From assembly GCA_012845835.1 (NCBI GenBank), contig JABAKD010000020.1:10552488-10616487 (forward strand): DNA of 64,000 nt, written 5' to 3'. Origin of the DNA: Undaria pinnatifida. Lineage: Eukaryota > Sar > Phaeophyceae > Laminariales > Alariaceae. Below the pieces are notes generated by a model, which saw nothing but the letters and a program-made list of their open reading frames with translations, was not told the origin of the DNA and ran no database searches. Of the stretch, positions 1-10,660 are shown in pieces. The number at the start of each line of letters is the position of its first letter. Position 1 is the stretch's first letter. Both the position numbers and the translations under genes were made by a program.

Positions 1-413
1 GGGAAAAGGGGCACAGAATACTCCAGCGAATGGCGGGATCGACAGGCGCGAGAGCTATCACTTCCGCAGATTAGTGAGGGAAACGGGGCCAGAGAAAAGG
101 GAAAACGAGAACTATGCAGAAAAATAGAAACAAAAACAAAATGCGAAAGCGCTGGGATCGAAGGCGGAAGAGTAAAAAACCTCGCAAGCAAAGCCCCAAT
201 CGGTCGCAAAAACGTACCAGAACTTGCTACGTACGAAACCCTAATCGCGCGCGCGGAATGGACATCGTGCCCCACCCTGCGGGCACGACGTCGAAACCGG
301 GTGGAGAATTACCAGGATAATCCCCCCAGGAAAACTGAATGTCCTCCGAAGAAGCAAAATTCAAAAACGGGAAAACCGGATCAAAATACTCGAGGGCAGT
401 GGTGGCCTGACCG

Positions 414-1057
414 TCAACTAGCCACGTCCGCACCTCGAGATTGATGTACGTTACTTTGAATCCCGCGTGCGACTGATCTACCCCGACGGAGTTGAAGGCA
501 CCAGGAACCTTGAACACCTCCTGTCGAAGTCGTGCAGTGAGCCGGAGAGAGCGGAAGCTTGATCGGTCCCGGGTCGTCTAGAAAACGTACCAAATATTCC
601 CCGTCGGTGGATGTGCGAGTGCTGATTTTCCCAAACCACCACAAGCCGTCATCGGCTTTGTACCAAACATGGCCCCATTGGGGAGCACCGTGGTGCTGTA
701 GTGGCGTAACCAGTCAGCGCGCGGCACGCAGCCGTAGCCAGGTGCCAAGAAGCGTTCGCCGATAGCACGGAAAAACTCCCGTTGTGCAGCTCCAATGCGC
801 ATCTGGTTATACAGGCGGTTGGTTTGGCGGTGTTGGTTCGGAGTGCTAGCCCGGTAGAGCAATATCTGCTGGCGTGAGAACTGGAGGTCCATCTCCCGTT
901 CCCATGACGGACGGGAGAGCCCAGTCCAATGCGTCTCGTCCATCACCGCGATGACCCCACCCCTACCACGGAGCGATTGATGGCCGTTGATGGCCATGCC
1001 GGTCATCCTTTCCACCTCTAGCCGCTGGAGGGGCGCCGACACGTCGTCTTGGGTCAA
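414..1057 (-). pseudogene. C-terminal tail of the Ty3/Gypsy polyprotein
   Basis: Two minus-strand frames (1057-578, then 644-414) overlap and continue one another after a frameshift. Visible blocks are WEREMDLQ, NQHRQTNRLYNQMRIGAAQ, GERFLAPGYGCVPRADWLR and, after the shift, DGEYLVRFLDDPGPIKLPL. The last block has the look of a small barrel-type chromatin-reader module (chromo/Tudor-like), but that is a guess from the pattern. It lies directly downstream of the integrase GPY/F module, where many Gypsy elements carry a targeting domain. Frameshifted, not functional. Confidence 0.6.
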
Positions 1058-1103
1058 TTGATATGGGGGAAAATTATCGTAAAATAGTTGAGCACGTACT
1101 ACG

Positions 1104-1499
1104 TCAACCCACCCGGAAGGTACTTGGGCATGTCGCCGCGGTCGTGAAAGTTGATGCAGGGCTTAAAGCGCTCGACGGAGACGCAGCGGTACGCATCCGC
1201 GCCGGGCATATCTGTGGGGAGGTCCAAATAGAGGAGCTTATCCCCGAGAGGGAAATGTCCGGTGTGTCGATAGAGGGGCAGGGACCGACGGTAAGGATCT
1301 TGTAGGGGCCCGTCCAATTTAGTGCGAATTTGGTCTGGAGCACCTTTGCATCTGTGCCGGCTTTCGGGCCTTGGCGAATAATGGAGGCCGTATTATATAG
1401 CCATACCCAATTACCCACAACAAAGTTGGGAACCTGGCGCAAAGCGACCGACAGGGCTGACTTTCGCCGTTCCACACGGCAAACTGTTAAGGCATGCAT
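1104..1499 (-). pseudogene. Integrase C-terminal GPY/F module
   Basis: The minus-strand frame reads VVGNWVWLYNTA and then KFALNWTGPYKILTVG. The first matches the 'v.VGd.Vwl' strand and the second the GPY/F motif ('k....w.GPy.i') of Ty3/Gypsy integrases, a domain that follows the DDE core. It overlaps the core ORF by about 13 bases in another frame, so a frameshift separates them. Confidence 0.75.
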
Positions 1500-2032
1500 C
1501 TCGCGAACATATCGTTGGCGCGCTGTTGGCGTTCTGACGCCAGGTCGCAGTATGCGAGGCGGTCGCGGGCCAGGCTCTGATAGCCGGCGACCCCGGAGCG
1601 GTCGAACATAGTAAGAGGGAGACGCGGGAGCCTGCCCATGTGAGCTTCGTTGGGGGCCAGGCCAGTGGGGGCACTGACCGAATTGTTGTAGGCGAACTTC
1701 ACGTGCGGCAACTGCGCATCCAAATCGTCTTGGCGTTCGTTGACGACCATAGCCAGCATTTGGGCCATATTGTGGTTACCGCGCTCCACACCACCGTTCC
1801 TCTTGGATGGTAGGAGCTGGTGGCGATTTTTCGAACACAAAAGAAGCTCGTATACGACGTGGGAAAGCTTGGAGCAGACCTGGAGGCCGTTGCTCGAGAG
1901 GATACTACGTGGACATCCCCAAAGGGGAGTGTACCGGTTGATAAGGATGTTGGCCGTGCCTTTAGCTGTAAATTCAGCGGCGGTGACGGCGAACATGCCC
2001 GCACGACGGCTAAAGCGGTCGGTGAAAAGCAA
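1487..2032 (-). pseudogene. Integrase catalytic core (DDE), second Asp lost
   Basis: The frame begins LFTDRFSRRAGMFAVTA (first catalytic Asp), continues with a SILSSNGLQVCSKLS block, and then NGGVERGNHNMAQMLAMVV with the catalytic Glu. In active integrases the middle block is S-D-N/G-G-x-x-F, so the second Asp of the D,D-35-E triad is replaced by Ser here (codon AGC on the minus strand). The C-terminal PTGLAPNEAHMGRLPR block is also typical. Integration chemistry should be abolished. Confidence 0.85.
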
Positions 2033-2074
2033 AATCTAGGTGTTACCCCGGGGCGTGACCGGAAATGGCCAAAA

Positions 2075-2926
2075 CTAGTCCACGCTTACCGCAATTCCCG
2101 GCCTCGGAGGGAGGGGGATCGAAACGACGGGCCATCGAACCGTCAGTCGCGGTGTCTTCCGCGCTTGGCACTTCAAGCAATGGTGCAACCACCATCGGGT
2201 GCACATGCCCATTCCTATCCACCAATAGAAACGCTCGAGCGTGCGAAATGTGCGTGCCGTGCCTAGATGGCAGGAAGCAGTCGAATGGCAGGCTTGCATG
2301 ATCCAAGGGCGCATGGGTAGCGGCACGTAAATACGGACTGGTTCGTCGCTCAAAAGGCAAGCCGCGCGCTCCGCAGGCCGTAAGGAATAGTGGGCCGGGG
2401 TTGGACTACGGACGAGGAGGACAATGTCCTCGTCAGTTGTATGGAGGCGGCCTTTGCAAGCGAGCTCCTGGATCTCCGAGAAGGGGGGGCGCTGGTGCGA
2501 GGGGAAACGCGCTAAGACTTTGGTGGGCAAAGCCAATGGCCGGCCGAGAACAATGTATCGCAAGGCGGCGTAGCACGTAGGCTCTGCACGTTGCTCTCTC
2601 TCCCAGTCGGTGTGCGAATAACGTGCAGCGGAATCACCAAAGTGTAGTTCGGCAGCAGCGCCGAGGGCGTCCAATTCGGCCGAAGGGGTGGAGGGGGACT
2701 CCGAAGGGGTCGAGAGCCCAAAAAGCGAGATACCCAAAGGCTCTGCTCGGTCGCGGTCAGACGGGATGGGTACCGCCGTGACAGGCGTTGGGGCTCGAAA
2801 TGCGCTCGGGGCAGCAGCCAAAGGCAGCCGAGGGCACGGAACGCGCGGCGGAGGGTCGACCCGAGGAAGATGTCCGCGGAACCCTGCCGGGTCCGAAACC
2901 ATAGTCAGCAGCAGGCTGCGCGGCAC
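2075..2926 (-). pseudogene. Integrase N-terminal HHCC zinc finger and upstream linker
   Basis: The last ~90 residues carry the integrase zinc-binding domain: the two His are in ACHSTASCHLG and the two Cys in HHCLKCQ (about 2290 to 2168), with RTFRTLERFYWWIGM between, matching 'H..H..rT...l...yyW.gM..C..C'. Upstream is a Pro/Ser-rich linker lengthened by the tandem duplication listed below. The core domain follows in a different register. Confidence 0.8.
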
Positions 2927-3415
2927 GGCAGCGGCTGTTCTTCGGCGCGGTGGAGGGTCGACCCGAGAGGGAGACGTCCGCGGAACCCTGCCGGGTCCAA
3001 AACCATAGTCAGCAGCAGGCTGCGCGGCACAGCAGCGGCTGTTATTCGGCGCGTCCGAGTGGAGATACGGCCCGTAGGCGGCAGTGCCACTGAGGCCTCC
3101 GACGGGGGCGTAGGGGCCCGCGGGGGTAAGTCTGACGGAGTAGCCTCGGAGGGCACCGCGAAAACCGGAGTGAAGGTGGCGTCGGCGGCAAAACCATAAA
3201 AAACCAAAACCATAGTCAGCAGCAGGCTGCGCGGCACGGCAGCGGCTGTTATTCGGCGCGTCCGAGTGGAGATACGGCCCGTAGGCGGCAGTGCCACTGA
3301 AGCCTCCGACGGGGGCGTAGGGGCCCGCGGGGGTAAGTCTGACGGAGTAGCCTCGGAGGGCACCGCGAAAACCGGAGTGAAGGTGGCGTCGGCGGCAAGC
3401 CCAAATCCCGCGCGG
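2846..3415. repeat. Nested tandem duplications inside the pol linker
   Basis: A ~102-bp unit starting GGAGGGTCGACCCGAG occurs at about 2846 and 2948. A ~207-bp unit starting ACCATAGTCAGCAGCAGG occurs at about 3002 and 3209, and the same start is also seen at 2898. Copies are nearly identical, so the duplications are younger than the element's decay or have been homogenised. They lengthen the RNase H-integrase linker by a repeated Pro/Ala/Ser-rich peptide. Confidence 0.9.
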
Positions 3416-3497
3416 TCGAGGCGGTCATCGCCGGTACCAACGAAAGCAGAAACACGGGCGACGAATCTCCCGGTGGGAGCATAAACTTCGACAATCC

Positions 3498-3725
3498 TCA
3501 CACGTGGCCCGTGTTCGCGAAAATCGCGAAATCAGCGGAGGTAAGGGGAAGCCCATCCAAGACGGCGCTATCGGGTTGGGGCACCAGCCTACTCAAGCCA
3601 ATGCCAGGGACCGATGTGGAGGGGATGAGCAGGCTGCAAGCCCTGACGAGGTATATGGCCTCATCGTCGATAAGAGTAAGGCGGCTAGAACCGCTGCGGT
3701 CGTGCTCAGTCGCCGGCTGAGGCAA
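3498..3725 (-). pseudogene. Linker between RNase H and integrase
   Basis: A minus-strand frame with RLTLIDDEAIYLVRACS and SRLVPQPDSAVLDGLP, placed between the RNase H and integrase parts. No catalytic motif is visible; this is the variable connection region of the polyprotein. Confidence 0.5.
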
Positions 3726-3772
3726 CCGCGAGAGGAAGTCAGCATTACCATTTGCGCTTCCCTTTCGGTACT

Positions 3773-4348
3773 TTAGTGTGTAGTCAAACGCGGTGAGATA
3801 CTCGAGCCACCTCTGGACTCGCGCGTTGTGGTCTCCGACTTTTCCGATATTTTTCCAGAGACTTGTGATTCGAGAAAAGGCGAAACTTCGTACCCCAAAG
3901 GTAGCCTCGAAGCCGCTTGATTTCCCATACGATGCTGCCTACTTCCAAATCGAGCGGCGTCCAATGTCTTTTTCGAGTCAAGGGTAGCGCGGCTAACATA
4001 GGCAATGGGCCTCACGGAGCCCCCGGGCTGTTCTTGCTCTAGCGTAGCGCCAAAGCCGTCAACGCTGGCGTCGCAGTACACCCGAAACGGGCGGGAGCCG
4101 TCCTCTACAACGTCCCAATCGGGAAAGATCAGGACCGGTGGAGCGGTGAGCTCCGCGAGCATGTCATGCACGATGACTTTCATGCTCGGTGTGGACAAAA
4201 ATTTGACGCGCTTCTTGAGGAGGACCGTGATTCGTTGAATCCGTTTGGACATATCTGGCAGCAACTTTCGGTAGTACGAACGGTCACCTAGGGGAGAGTG
4301 CAGCTGTTTCAGGTCGCGGGGCATGGGCATGAGAGTCAAAGCCGACAC
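3773..4348 (-). pseudogene. Retrotransposon RNase H domain
   Basis: The frame shows FRVYCDASVDGFGATLEQ, the first catalytic Asp region of Ty3/Gypsy RNase H, after a connection segment beginning LHSPLGDRSYYRKLLPDMS. The rest of the domain continues in another frame (4005-3784) as LDLEVGSIVWEIKRLRGYL and FRLFSNHKSLEKY. The expected 'f.DHksL' Asp is Asn, so at least one catalytic residue is lost as well as the frame. Confidence 0.85.
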
Positions 4349-5075
4349 TTTGTCGGCGTTTGGGCGCTCGTTCGCGGGCGAGATGGACTAGCCCAGGAAA
4401 TCGACGTCCGTCGCGCCGAGTCTGGCTTTCGAGAGAGAGAGCTTAAGGTTGTGCTTGCGCAGTCGCTCAAAGAGGGCACAGATGGTTTTAACCAGGAATC
4501 GACGGGTCCAAATCGAACACGACCACATCGTCCATGTATGCCGCAACCTGTTCCAAACCCTTGGTAACCTCGTTGATCACCTTCCCAAACCAACCAGGTG
4601 ACGCGCTGATGCGCTGCTGCCCTGAGGCATAACCAGCCACTCGCAAAGGCCCGTAAGGGTGCAGAATGCCGTGAGTGGAACTGTGTCCTTGTGGGCGATT
4701 ATCTGGTGAAACGACGACACTAGGTCGAAAAGGGAGAAAATACGTCCCTTGCCCAAAGAGTTCAGGACCTGGTCCACGCGCGGGATGGGCAGCTGGCTGA
4801 GGCTGCTAATGTCGTTGAGCTCCTTGTAGTTAACAGTGATCCGAACCCCGCCAGATATTTTTGGGACGACCACCAGGGGGCTCGAGTGTGGCGAAGTCGA
4901 CTGTTGGATCAGACCGGCAGCGAGGAGCTGATTGAGGGCGGCGTCCACTTATTTGGCCAAAATCGGGTTGATGCGGTGTGGCCGGGAAGTGACAGGCGCA
5001 CTGCCCTCCGGTACCGGAATTTCGAAGGGCGTCAGAGAGCAGGAGCCAAAACCCGTTTTGGACCTGGAAAAACAT
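4336..5075 (-). pseudogene. Reverse transcriptase domain
   Basis: Motifs in order: LNQLLAAGLIQQSTSPHSSP, VVVPKISGGVRITVNYKELN, GRIFSLFDLVSSFHQI (first catalytic Asp) and CEWLVMPQG. After a frameshift near 4590 the frame continues through a YMDDVVVFD box at about 4530, the polymerase active site. The catalytic Asp residues are present but lie in different frames, so no intact polymerase is encoded. Confidence 0.92.
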
Positions 5076-5181
5076 CCGGAAATTTCGCAGAGGACGTCAC
5101 CTAGTTTCTCGATGGCCGCAGGGTCCACTCCGGGCTATGTAAGTCGAAAGTTATTTCGCGCAGATGCCTCGGCAGGCGGTG

Positions 5182-5874
5182 TCAGACGCGCAAGAACAAA
5201 ACCCTTTGTTCAAGAGTCAAACGCTCGAGCAGGGCAGGCGAGGGCGAGGCCGTGGCTGCAGCTGCTGCGAGAGAGGGTTCGGAAATAGCCGCCACCTCAG
5301 GCGCATTCGTGGGTGGGGAGACGGCTGGTGCACTGTTCGTACTCTGGAAAACGGCAATGGGTGCGCGCATCAATGGGGCGTGGGCGACTCCCAAAAGGTC
5401 GCCGGGCTCGAGATCGGTCGCGCCACTGATGGGGAGGACCTGCCGCCCTGAAGCGGCAAAATGTTCTTCGTCAAGAAGAAGGTCCGACTGGGGCAACATT
5501 TCAACGAGATAGTAGCCTGTAAGAGCTGGTAGGCCGTTACTACGGACCAAGTTAACAGCGAGCAGCTGAGGCTCGTCTGACAAAGTCACTCGATCAGCGC
5601 CATCGTAACGGAGGTGGAAACCTCCGCCAGAGGCGAGGGGGTCGGGTACAAAAGCCGATGCACCCATGGGGGCACGGTGAGATATCGTCAGCTCCCCGAA
5701 AACTCTCTGGTCAGAGGGGCGGAGAGGGAAAGAGCGGTAGAACCGTGTATTAAAACGTATCCAGCTATCGCGTCCCAGGAGCATCGCGTGTTGCATAACT
5801 GAGGGCGGAACGACGCAGACCCACACGGCGAGAGAGCTCGTCGGCTGTTCAGCCCGGAAGAATTGGACGCTCAA
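5182..5874 (-). pseudogene. Protease-RT connecting region
   Basis: A 230-codon open stretch with VVPPSVMQHAMLLGRDSW near its start. LLGRDSW corresponds to the 'iLGrDfl' flap-side motif near the end of retroviral-type aspartic proteases. Then follows a long acidic and Ala/Pro-rich linker (YYLVEMLPQSDLLLDEEHFA; an Ala/Ser/Pro run) before RT. A broken reading frame separates it from the DTGS part upstream. Confidence 0.65.
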
Positions 5875-5892
5875 GCGGACCCTGGTCGAAGC

Positions 5893-6273
5893 TCATAGGG
5901 GAGCGGGTTTGCCGAATCCCCCCCAGGAACGAGGGGCAGAGCCCTGCTCGCAATTAACGGCGGCCGCGGCACCCGCAAGCATCTTCTCCAAGACGTCACG
6001 GCGGATGAAAGTCTGGGGGGAGCCAGTGTCTAGGAGCGCGACACAACCAAAAACTGTAGAGGCGGTGGTTCCGCTATACACGGTAATTTTGGTGGTAAAA
6101 GAGGCGTCGTCGAGCGTATTCGCGCCTCCGACTAGGCCCGGGCCGTGCTCGGGGAGTGAGGGCGTGTCTGCGGGGTGGGCGCGGCGCAAGAGGCGACTGC
6201 CAGCACATCGGGGCTGTGGTCCGCTGGCGCGTCGGAAAAATGGGTCGAAAACTCCGAAGGAGGACCGGGGCAA
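5893..6273 (-). pseudogene. Retroviral-type aspartic protease, DTGS active site
   Basis: The frame reads TKITVYSGTTASTVFGCVAL, then LLDTGSPQTFIRRDVLEKM. DTGS is the catalytic motif of the retropepsin fold, which cleaves the polyprotein. It sits between the NADAR domain upstream and RT downstream, the normal protease position in Ty3/Gypsy. The frame ends before the LLGRDSW motif. Confidence 0.88.
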
Positions 6274-6394
6274 GCACGTGCTGAAATCCGAAGGCGCGTC
6301 AGCGGTGCGTGGTTAATCTCATGAATTCCGTCGGACAATATGGGAGTGCAGAATTGAGGAGAAGAGGAGGGGTTTGCTAACCTTTCCATACTGT

Positions 6395-6865
6395 ACGAAA
6401 GAGGTCGCGGACGGTAGAAAGGGCCTGCCCGAGCAAGTTCTTTCCTCGCCACAAGTGGGGGTCATTGGCGTCGGCGTCGTCCGCCCGGAGGCCAATGCCC
6501 CACACCTAATCAAAAGAGCTGGCCTCAGCTAAAAGCTTGTTACCAGTGCCTAAAAGGTGGTGTTTCATCTCCGAGTTTTGCGAAAATTTGGCTAACGTCC
6601 CAGCGAGAACGGCGTTTTCGCGCTCCCGCTCCCAAATGGCATTGTCGAAACCCCGGATGCTCCGTCCGATGCGCTTGTGCGATTGAGGTTCCGACGTGCT
6701 CAGTATGAGGTCCAGTGCACGGTTGCCGTGAAAGAGGCGTGCCCTTTTGGCCATCATAAATGACTCTGCACAAGAATACGAAACGTCTTCGACGACAAAC
6801 GCCGAGCTGTCCATTGCGAAAAAATGGAGGGGGGTTGCCAAAACAACACGACGATTCCTGTGGAA
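6395..6865 (-). pseudogene. NADAR (YbiA-like, DUF1768) domain embedded in the retrotransposon polyprotein
   Basis: NADAR proteins are small alpha-helical N-glycosidases that act on ADP-ribose-like and riboflavin-pathway substrates; some remove ADP-ribose from guanine bases. The domain reads in order: VLFWQPPSIFSQW (frame 6978-6754), then after a frameshift near 6800 YSCAESFMMAKRARLFHGN, HKRIGRSIRGFDNAIW, LAKFSQNSEMKHHLLGTGNK and LLAEASSFD. It continues past one in-frame TAG into [20 protein letters not shown] and [16 protein letters not shown]. These match the family's FW..SpfSqw, E..MMaaKA.LF, GR.v.gFd...W, KFsqN...Ll.TG, EAs..D.iWGIGL and W.G.NlLG.aL..vR blocks, so nearly the whole domain is present. 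It lies ahead of the protease and in line with pol. One frameshift and one stop make this copy inactive. Confidence 0.87.
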
Positions 6866-6880
6866 TACTCGCGTGTAGGG

Positions 6881-8062
6881 TTAAAATTCGAGGGGGGCCA
6901 GCCCTCGGAGGGGTATGACTGAGGCGCGCAGTGCAGCCCTGTGGGGGCACTGGGTCGCCGACGCGGACCGCGGGGCAAGTCTGACGGTCACTGGCGGTGG
7001 GGCGTCATCGCGCGTAGGCGAAACGTCGCCTGAAGTGGCTCTCTCTGCGCCCATCGATTGGGGGTCAACGGGGGCAGGGGGCTCGGAGCCAGTTCTGCTT
7101 GACGAGAAGAGCGGGTCATCCACGCGACGGCGGGCAGATACCCCGGTTGCGTTGACCGAAGGTTGTGGAGTCACCACGGGTTCGACGGGCAGTGTCGGGA
7201 TCACCTGTTCCACTGGTGCCGTGGAAGTCCGGAGGGGGTGCTCGTGGGCACGCAAGGATGAAGGAGAGCCTGCAGACAATTCAGACGAATTTCAAAACGG
7301 GCCTCGGACGGGCGGCACTTGAGTGCCCGCTGAAGGGGGTTTCTGCCCTGTATCCACGTCTGGGGTAGCTAAGTTCGCTGAATCTTCTGCGATAGGGAAC
7401 AGACCAGAATGCCCACCGTTCATGCGGGGGAACGTCGAGTCGAGAGCTAGAGAGGGGCTCGGGGTTCCTGCGCCGGCCTTCCCGCACCTCAAACCAAACG
7501 GCGCCGTATGGTCGGGACCCGGAGAGCGGGGTGTGTAGGAGTGATGTGGGGGGCGACGCTCTCGCGAAGGGTCAATGTGGCGCGGTCGGTCTAAACCCGA
7601 GGCGCGCGTTACGCGATGGGAAGTGTTGATCAAGGCGAGAGCTCCCGGCGCGGCAGTGGTGCCATTAAAATAATTGTCAGCAGGCGTTGAAACACGCGTG
7701 GGCGAGACGCGGGGTTTCGGCGCAGCCGGGTTCAATCCCGGGTGGCGGCCAGTACATGGTTGTAAATTCGGTGATGAAGGCAAAATGCCAGATGCGCGGC
7801 GTTTTTCGGCGGCGGTTGGCAATGAAGGAGCGCAAGAGCTCGTCGCGGTAGCAAGATCTGCTGTGTCACAAATCCTAGGAAGGTTGCCGGTACCCATGAT
7901 CAACGTCCGGGGCTTGGGGTCAGTGGTCGAGGCTGGTCGGCGCTGGGCGCTTGACGAGCGTGGCACGCGGACATCTTGTGAAATATATAATTGTACCCCT
8001 GGCAATGCTGGCGGTGGACGCGCGAGGGATGCTGTATCACCGTACCACCGTCGGGGCGTCAA
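6881..8062 (-). pseudogene. Pro/Ser/Arg-rich N-terminal (gag-position) region of the retrotransposon
   Basis: Two overlapping minus-strand frames (8062-7292 and 7279-6881) give a Pro/Ser/Ala/Arg-rich protein, for example RTSTAPVEQVIPTLPVEPVV and RPRHIDPSRERRPPHHS. It occupies the Gag position, but I see no CCHC zinc knuckle and no recognisable capsid motif. The first start is uncertain. It could be a divergent Gag or a spacer leading into the NADAR domain. Confidence 0.5.
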
Positions 8063-8232
8063 TTACCAGTACGTAAAGTGCCAGGTTGACGTGCATTTGG
8101 GTTACTATTGTTCGATTGACCAAGGCGCACGTTAGGGGCGTTAGTCGTCGAGGCGGGCGACGCGATCGCGAAGAGTCAATGCGGCGCGGTTGGTCTAAAC
8201 CCAGGGCGCGCGTTACGCGATGGGGAGTGTTT
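7553..8232. repeat. Direct repeat pair, ~85 bp, 0.6 kb apart
   Basis: Positions 7553-7640 and 8150-8232 share GCGCGCGTTACGCGATGGG plus the preceding GGTCTAAACCC block. The two copies bracket the 5' part of the element. They are too short for normal LTRs and probably reflect a local duplication. Confidence 0.75.
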
Positions 8233-8250
8233 TGTCCTGCCATCGACGCC

Positions 8251-9330
8251 ATGTATAATAAGAGTAAGGGGCTGTTACAGACCCAGACCACCCGTTGCAG
8301 GTTTCTCTACTAGGCAGATTCCACGTTGGTCACTCACTTGTACTAGATAAGCTCTTGTATTAGTTCCGCACACGCCACGGCCGAACTGAATAGCGTTCAT
8401 TTCCGCGAGGCAAAAACATCATCCCCCTTTTCCTATAGGCACATGCCTTCAAAGGCATGTGAAACCCTTTAATATCCAGCCGTATCCCATATCTTACGCC
8501 TTGTTTGGCTCCCAGGGGAATACCATAACACTAACCGCCGCGTCGATACAGTGGGCTTTCATCCTAGGGATGGCAATACCTAAAATAAATCATGTTCCTT
8601 CTAAACAAAAAAACACGCAAACCACCACCGAATTTATTTCCAGTCTAAGCAGGCGTTCCTATCAATCATTCCCTTTCAACCCCAACCCCCTCCTCAATCC
8701 AATGGATTTTTTATCCTAGTACCGTCAACGACGGACAGCATCATGTCCCCCCTAAAAACAACCTAAAAATAAAAGCGTGCCCACTACCGAATTTCCGTCC
8801 CGCGATCTAAGTGGGTTTTCTCGTCAACCGCTCCCTGTCGATCTCAACCCCCAACCCCCCCTTCCTCGATGCAGTGGGTTTCCATCCTTGAGGCGGCAAC
8901 GCCAAATACCCCGACTGTTTTCGCGGCACCGGCGGACCACCGCATTGTCCCACCGCTGAGCTACACCGAGCTGCTCGTTGCGGAATCTTCTTCTTCTTCG
9001 TCCCTGGTGCCTTCTGGTGATACAGCGACGGCAGAGGCCTCCTCCACCCTCGCCTCTGGCGACCATCCCTCCGGCGGCGGTTTCTCGTGGGCGTCGACGA
9101 GGTCGAGGTGCGTGGGGCGCAAAAATAGAAGAAAAGAAATTAGGAGCAAAAAAAAAACGTGTCATAATCGCTTTTGTCTTCGTCGCACGTGGCGATGATC
9201 GCGATTGGTATCTCGCGGTGTGTTTCCAGAACCGTGCTGCGGGGGTAGAGGTAGCACTTTCGAGCCCAAACGTTTCTCACCGACGCGACTTCCAACATTG
9301 AACAGACCATTGAAGAGACTACCCAATCAC
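8251..9330. other. Non-coding stretch with a diverged local duplication
   Basis: No gene is supported. Two segments at about 8538-8600 and 8862-8915 share the pattern CGATRCAGTGGGYTTYCATC and lie in similar C-rich surroundings, so a ~320-bp unit was duplicated and has diverged. A 109-codon Ser/Pro-rich frame (8869-9198) overlaps the second copy, but nothing supports it as a gene. Confidence 0.4.
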
Positions 9331-9334
9331 CAAA

Positions 9335-9490
9335 ACTACTTTGACATTTTGTTTTATTTTATTAGTTTGTTTATTTATTTTATTCGTCACTTTTATCCTC
9401 AGCCCCACCTTCTCGACAAGCCGTGGTCACAGGTATCCTCCCTTCTCCCCCCGGGTAGTTGCCTTCACTTTTATCGCACATAGGCAAAGG
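9335..9490 (-). repeat. SINE-A, 5'-truncated copy
   Basis: The minus-strand sequence shares with the full-length copies at 55771-56121 and 18040-18395 the body motif TTTTATCGC/GCGATAAAA, the CTTCTCGACAAGCC block and a terminal run of AAAT/ATTT units (TTTATTTATTTTATT at the left end on the plus strand). The tRNA-derived head is missing. Confidence 0.75.
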
Positions 9491-10560
9491 CTGCGGTATA
9501 TGGGGGGGGGTCACTTTTGCAGAGCTATGTGCATATAATATAGTGAGCTTTGGTACTGTGCGGTTTCGGAACACGCGCCGCTACCCTGGGGTTGTAGTGT
9601 GTGCAAGGTGTGCAAGGTCGCTCCAGCAACACGAAAATAATAAGCCCGGTTTTGAGTGAGGTTCACAGCCACTGGCGCCAGCGATCTTATGCTACTTCGT
9701 CAAGGGTTTTCGGATCTTCTTAGGGTTCCAGCGCCTTTGTGTGACCACGGACTCTAGATTTTCTCAAGAGTTTAACTCGAGAAAACGACGAAACAACTAT
9801 TACCCATGGCTCAAAAATGTGGGCACACTGCCATTACACCGTGCGTAGCCTTGGTGCTTGGATTCCATGTGTACCTCTACGTTGTTCGGCGGATTCGGCA
9901 GATGCCTTCACTAGCCTATGAGGTTGTGTGTCTGACTTTAGATTACGTTTTTTTCTGAAGTTGTTCTTGGGTACACCCCCCTCCCCCATGTTTGGTTTCG
10001 TATTTCGTCCCGTTTATCGTGAATCTCCGTAAAGTAGTACAGTGCGTTCCGCGGGAGATGACAGTTTGACTCGAAAACGTATATTCGGACGTTTAAAACG
10101 TGCTCCTTCGTCATTGTTACCCGTGACGGTGGTCGTCCGTTCGGGGTATTTCCACCCGGCATTTACTACTGCTCTTTGTACGACAGTTGGTTCCGCGGCA
10201 GAGAGTGGCTTGACACCGAAGAAAGTGTATCTGGGCGTTTGGAGGTTCGCGGACGATGTGCGTCGAAGCTGCTGCGGGCTATTATGGTGGTGCATCTAGT
10301 AAAAATCGGCCCCGCCTCTCGTTCGGACAGATTGCACTGATTCCTTCTCCTCTATCCCTGCCTGTTTTAGCAGTGCAAGCTAGCTAGCTAGCTAAATCTT
10401 TACTTTTATTCGTGATACATATATAATCAAAAATCAACGGTCTACTTCTTCGACGACCCCTTTTGTTCTTCGCCGCGGCGGCCCCGTGCGGTATTCGAAA
10501 CTTCGCTTACTATGTAAAATATCTCAGCGTCAAAACCCCGCTCCCCCGCCCCACACCGCC
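9491..10560. other. Gene-free stretch
   Basis: Only short, unsupported frames on both strands; nothing recognisable. A small GCTAGCTAGCTAGCTA run lies near 10380. Confidence 0.4.
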
Positions 10561-10564
10561 ACCG

Positions 10565-10660
10565 CCCCCGCGCGCGCTTGGTGTAAGCAATGCCTTCCTG
10601 CACGGTGAAGACCGACTCGCTCCGTCCCGTCATTGTAGGGATGCGAGGGTCTAATATCTA
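10565..10660 (+). repeat. Dispersed repeat C, copy 1
   Basis: Shares GCGCTTGGTG...GCAATG and CCGTCCCG.CAT.GTAGGG.TGCGAGGGTCTA with copies at 27868-27975 (plus) and 19185-19300 (minus). The unit is ~100 bp and unidentified, possibly the 3' part of a retroposon. Confidence 0.7.

Larger units (their letters stand above)
1..8250 (-). mobile_element. Degenerate Ty3/Gypsy LTR retrotransposon, left end outside window
   Basis: Read on the minus strand, the domain order is a Pro/Ser-rich N-terminal region, NADAR domain, aspartic protease, reverse transcriptase, RNase H, integrase zinc finger, integrase core, GPY/F module and a C-terminal tail. RT-RNase H-integrase is the Ty3/Gypsy order. The reading frame is broken many times by frameshifts and stops, and some catalytic residues are lost, so this is a dead copy. 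No LTR could be paired: the 3' end runs off the left edge and no repeat of it was seen near 8.2-8.5 kb, so the right boundary is approximate. Confidence 0.93.

Noticed and set aside
7715-7760. tRNA-like T-arm, CCGGGTTCAATCCCGGG
   Set aside because: No A box at the right distance and no acceptor stem; it lies inside the Gypsy element and is probably chance.
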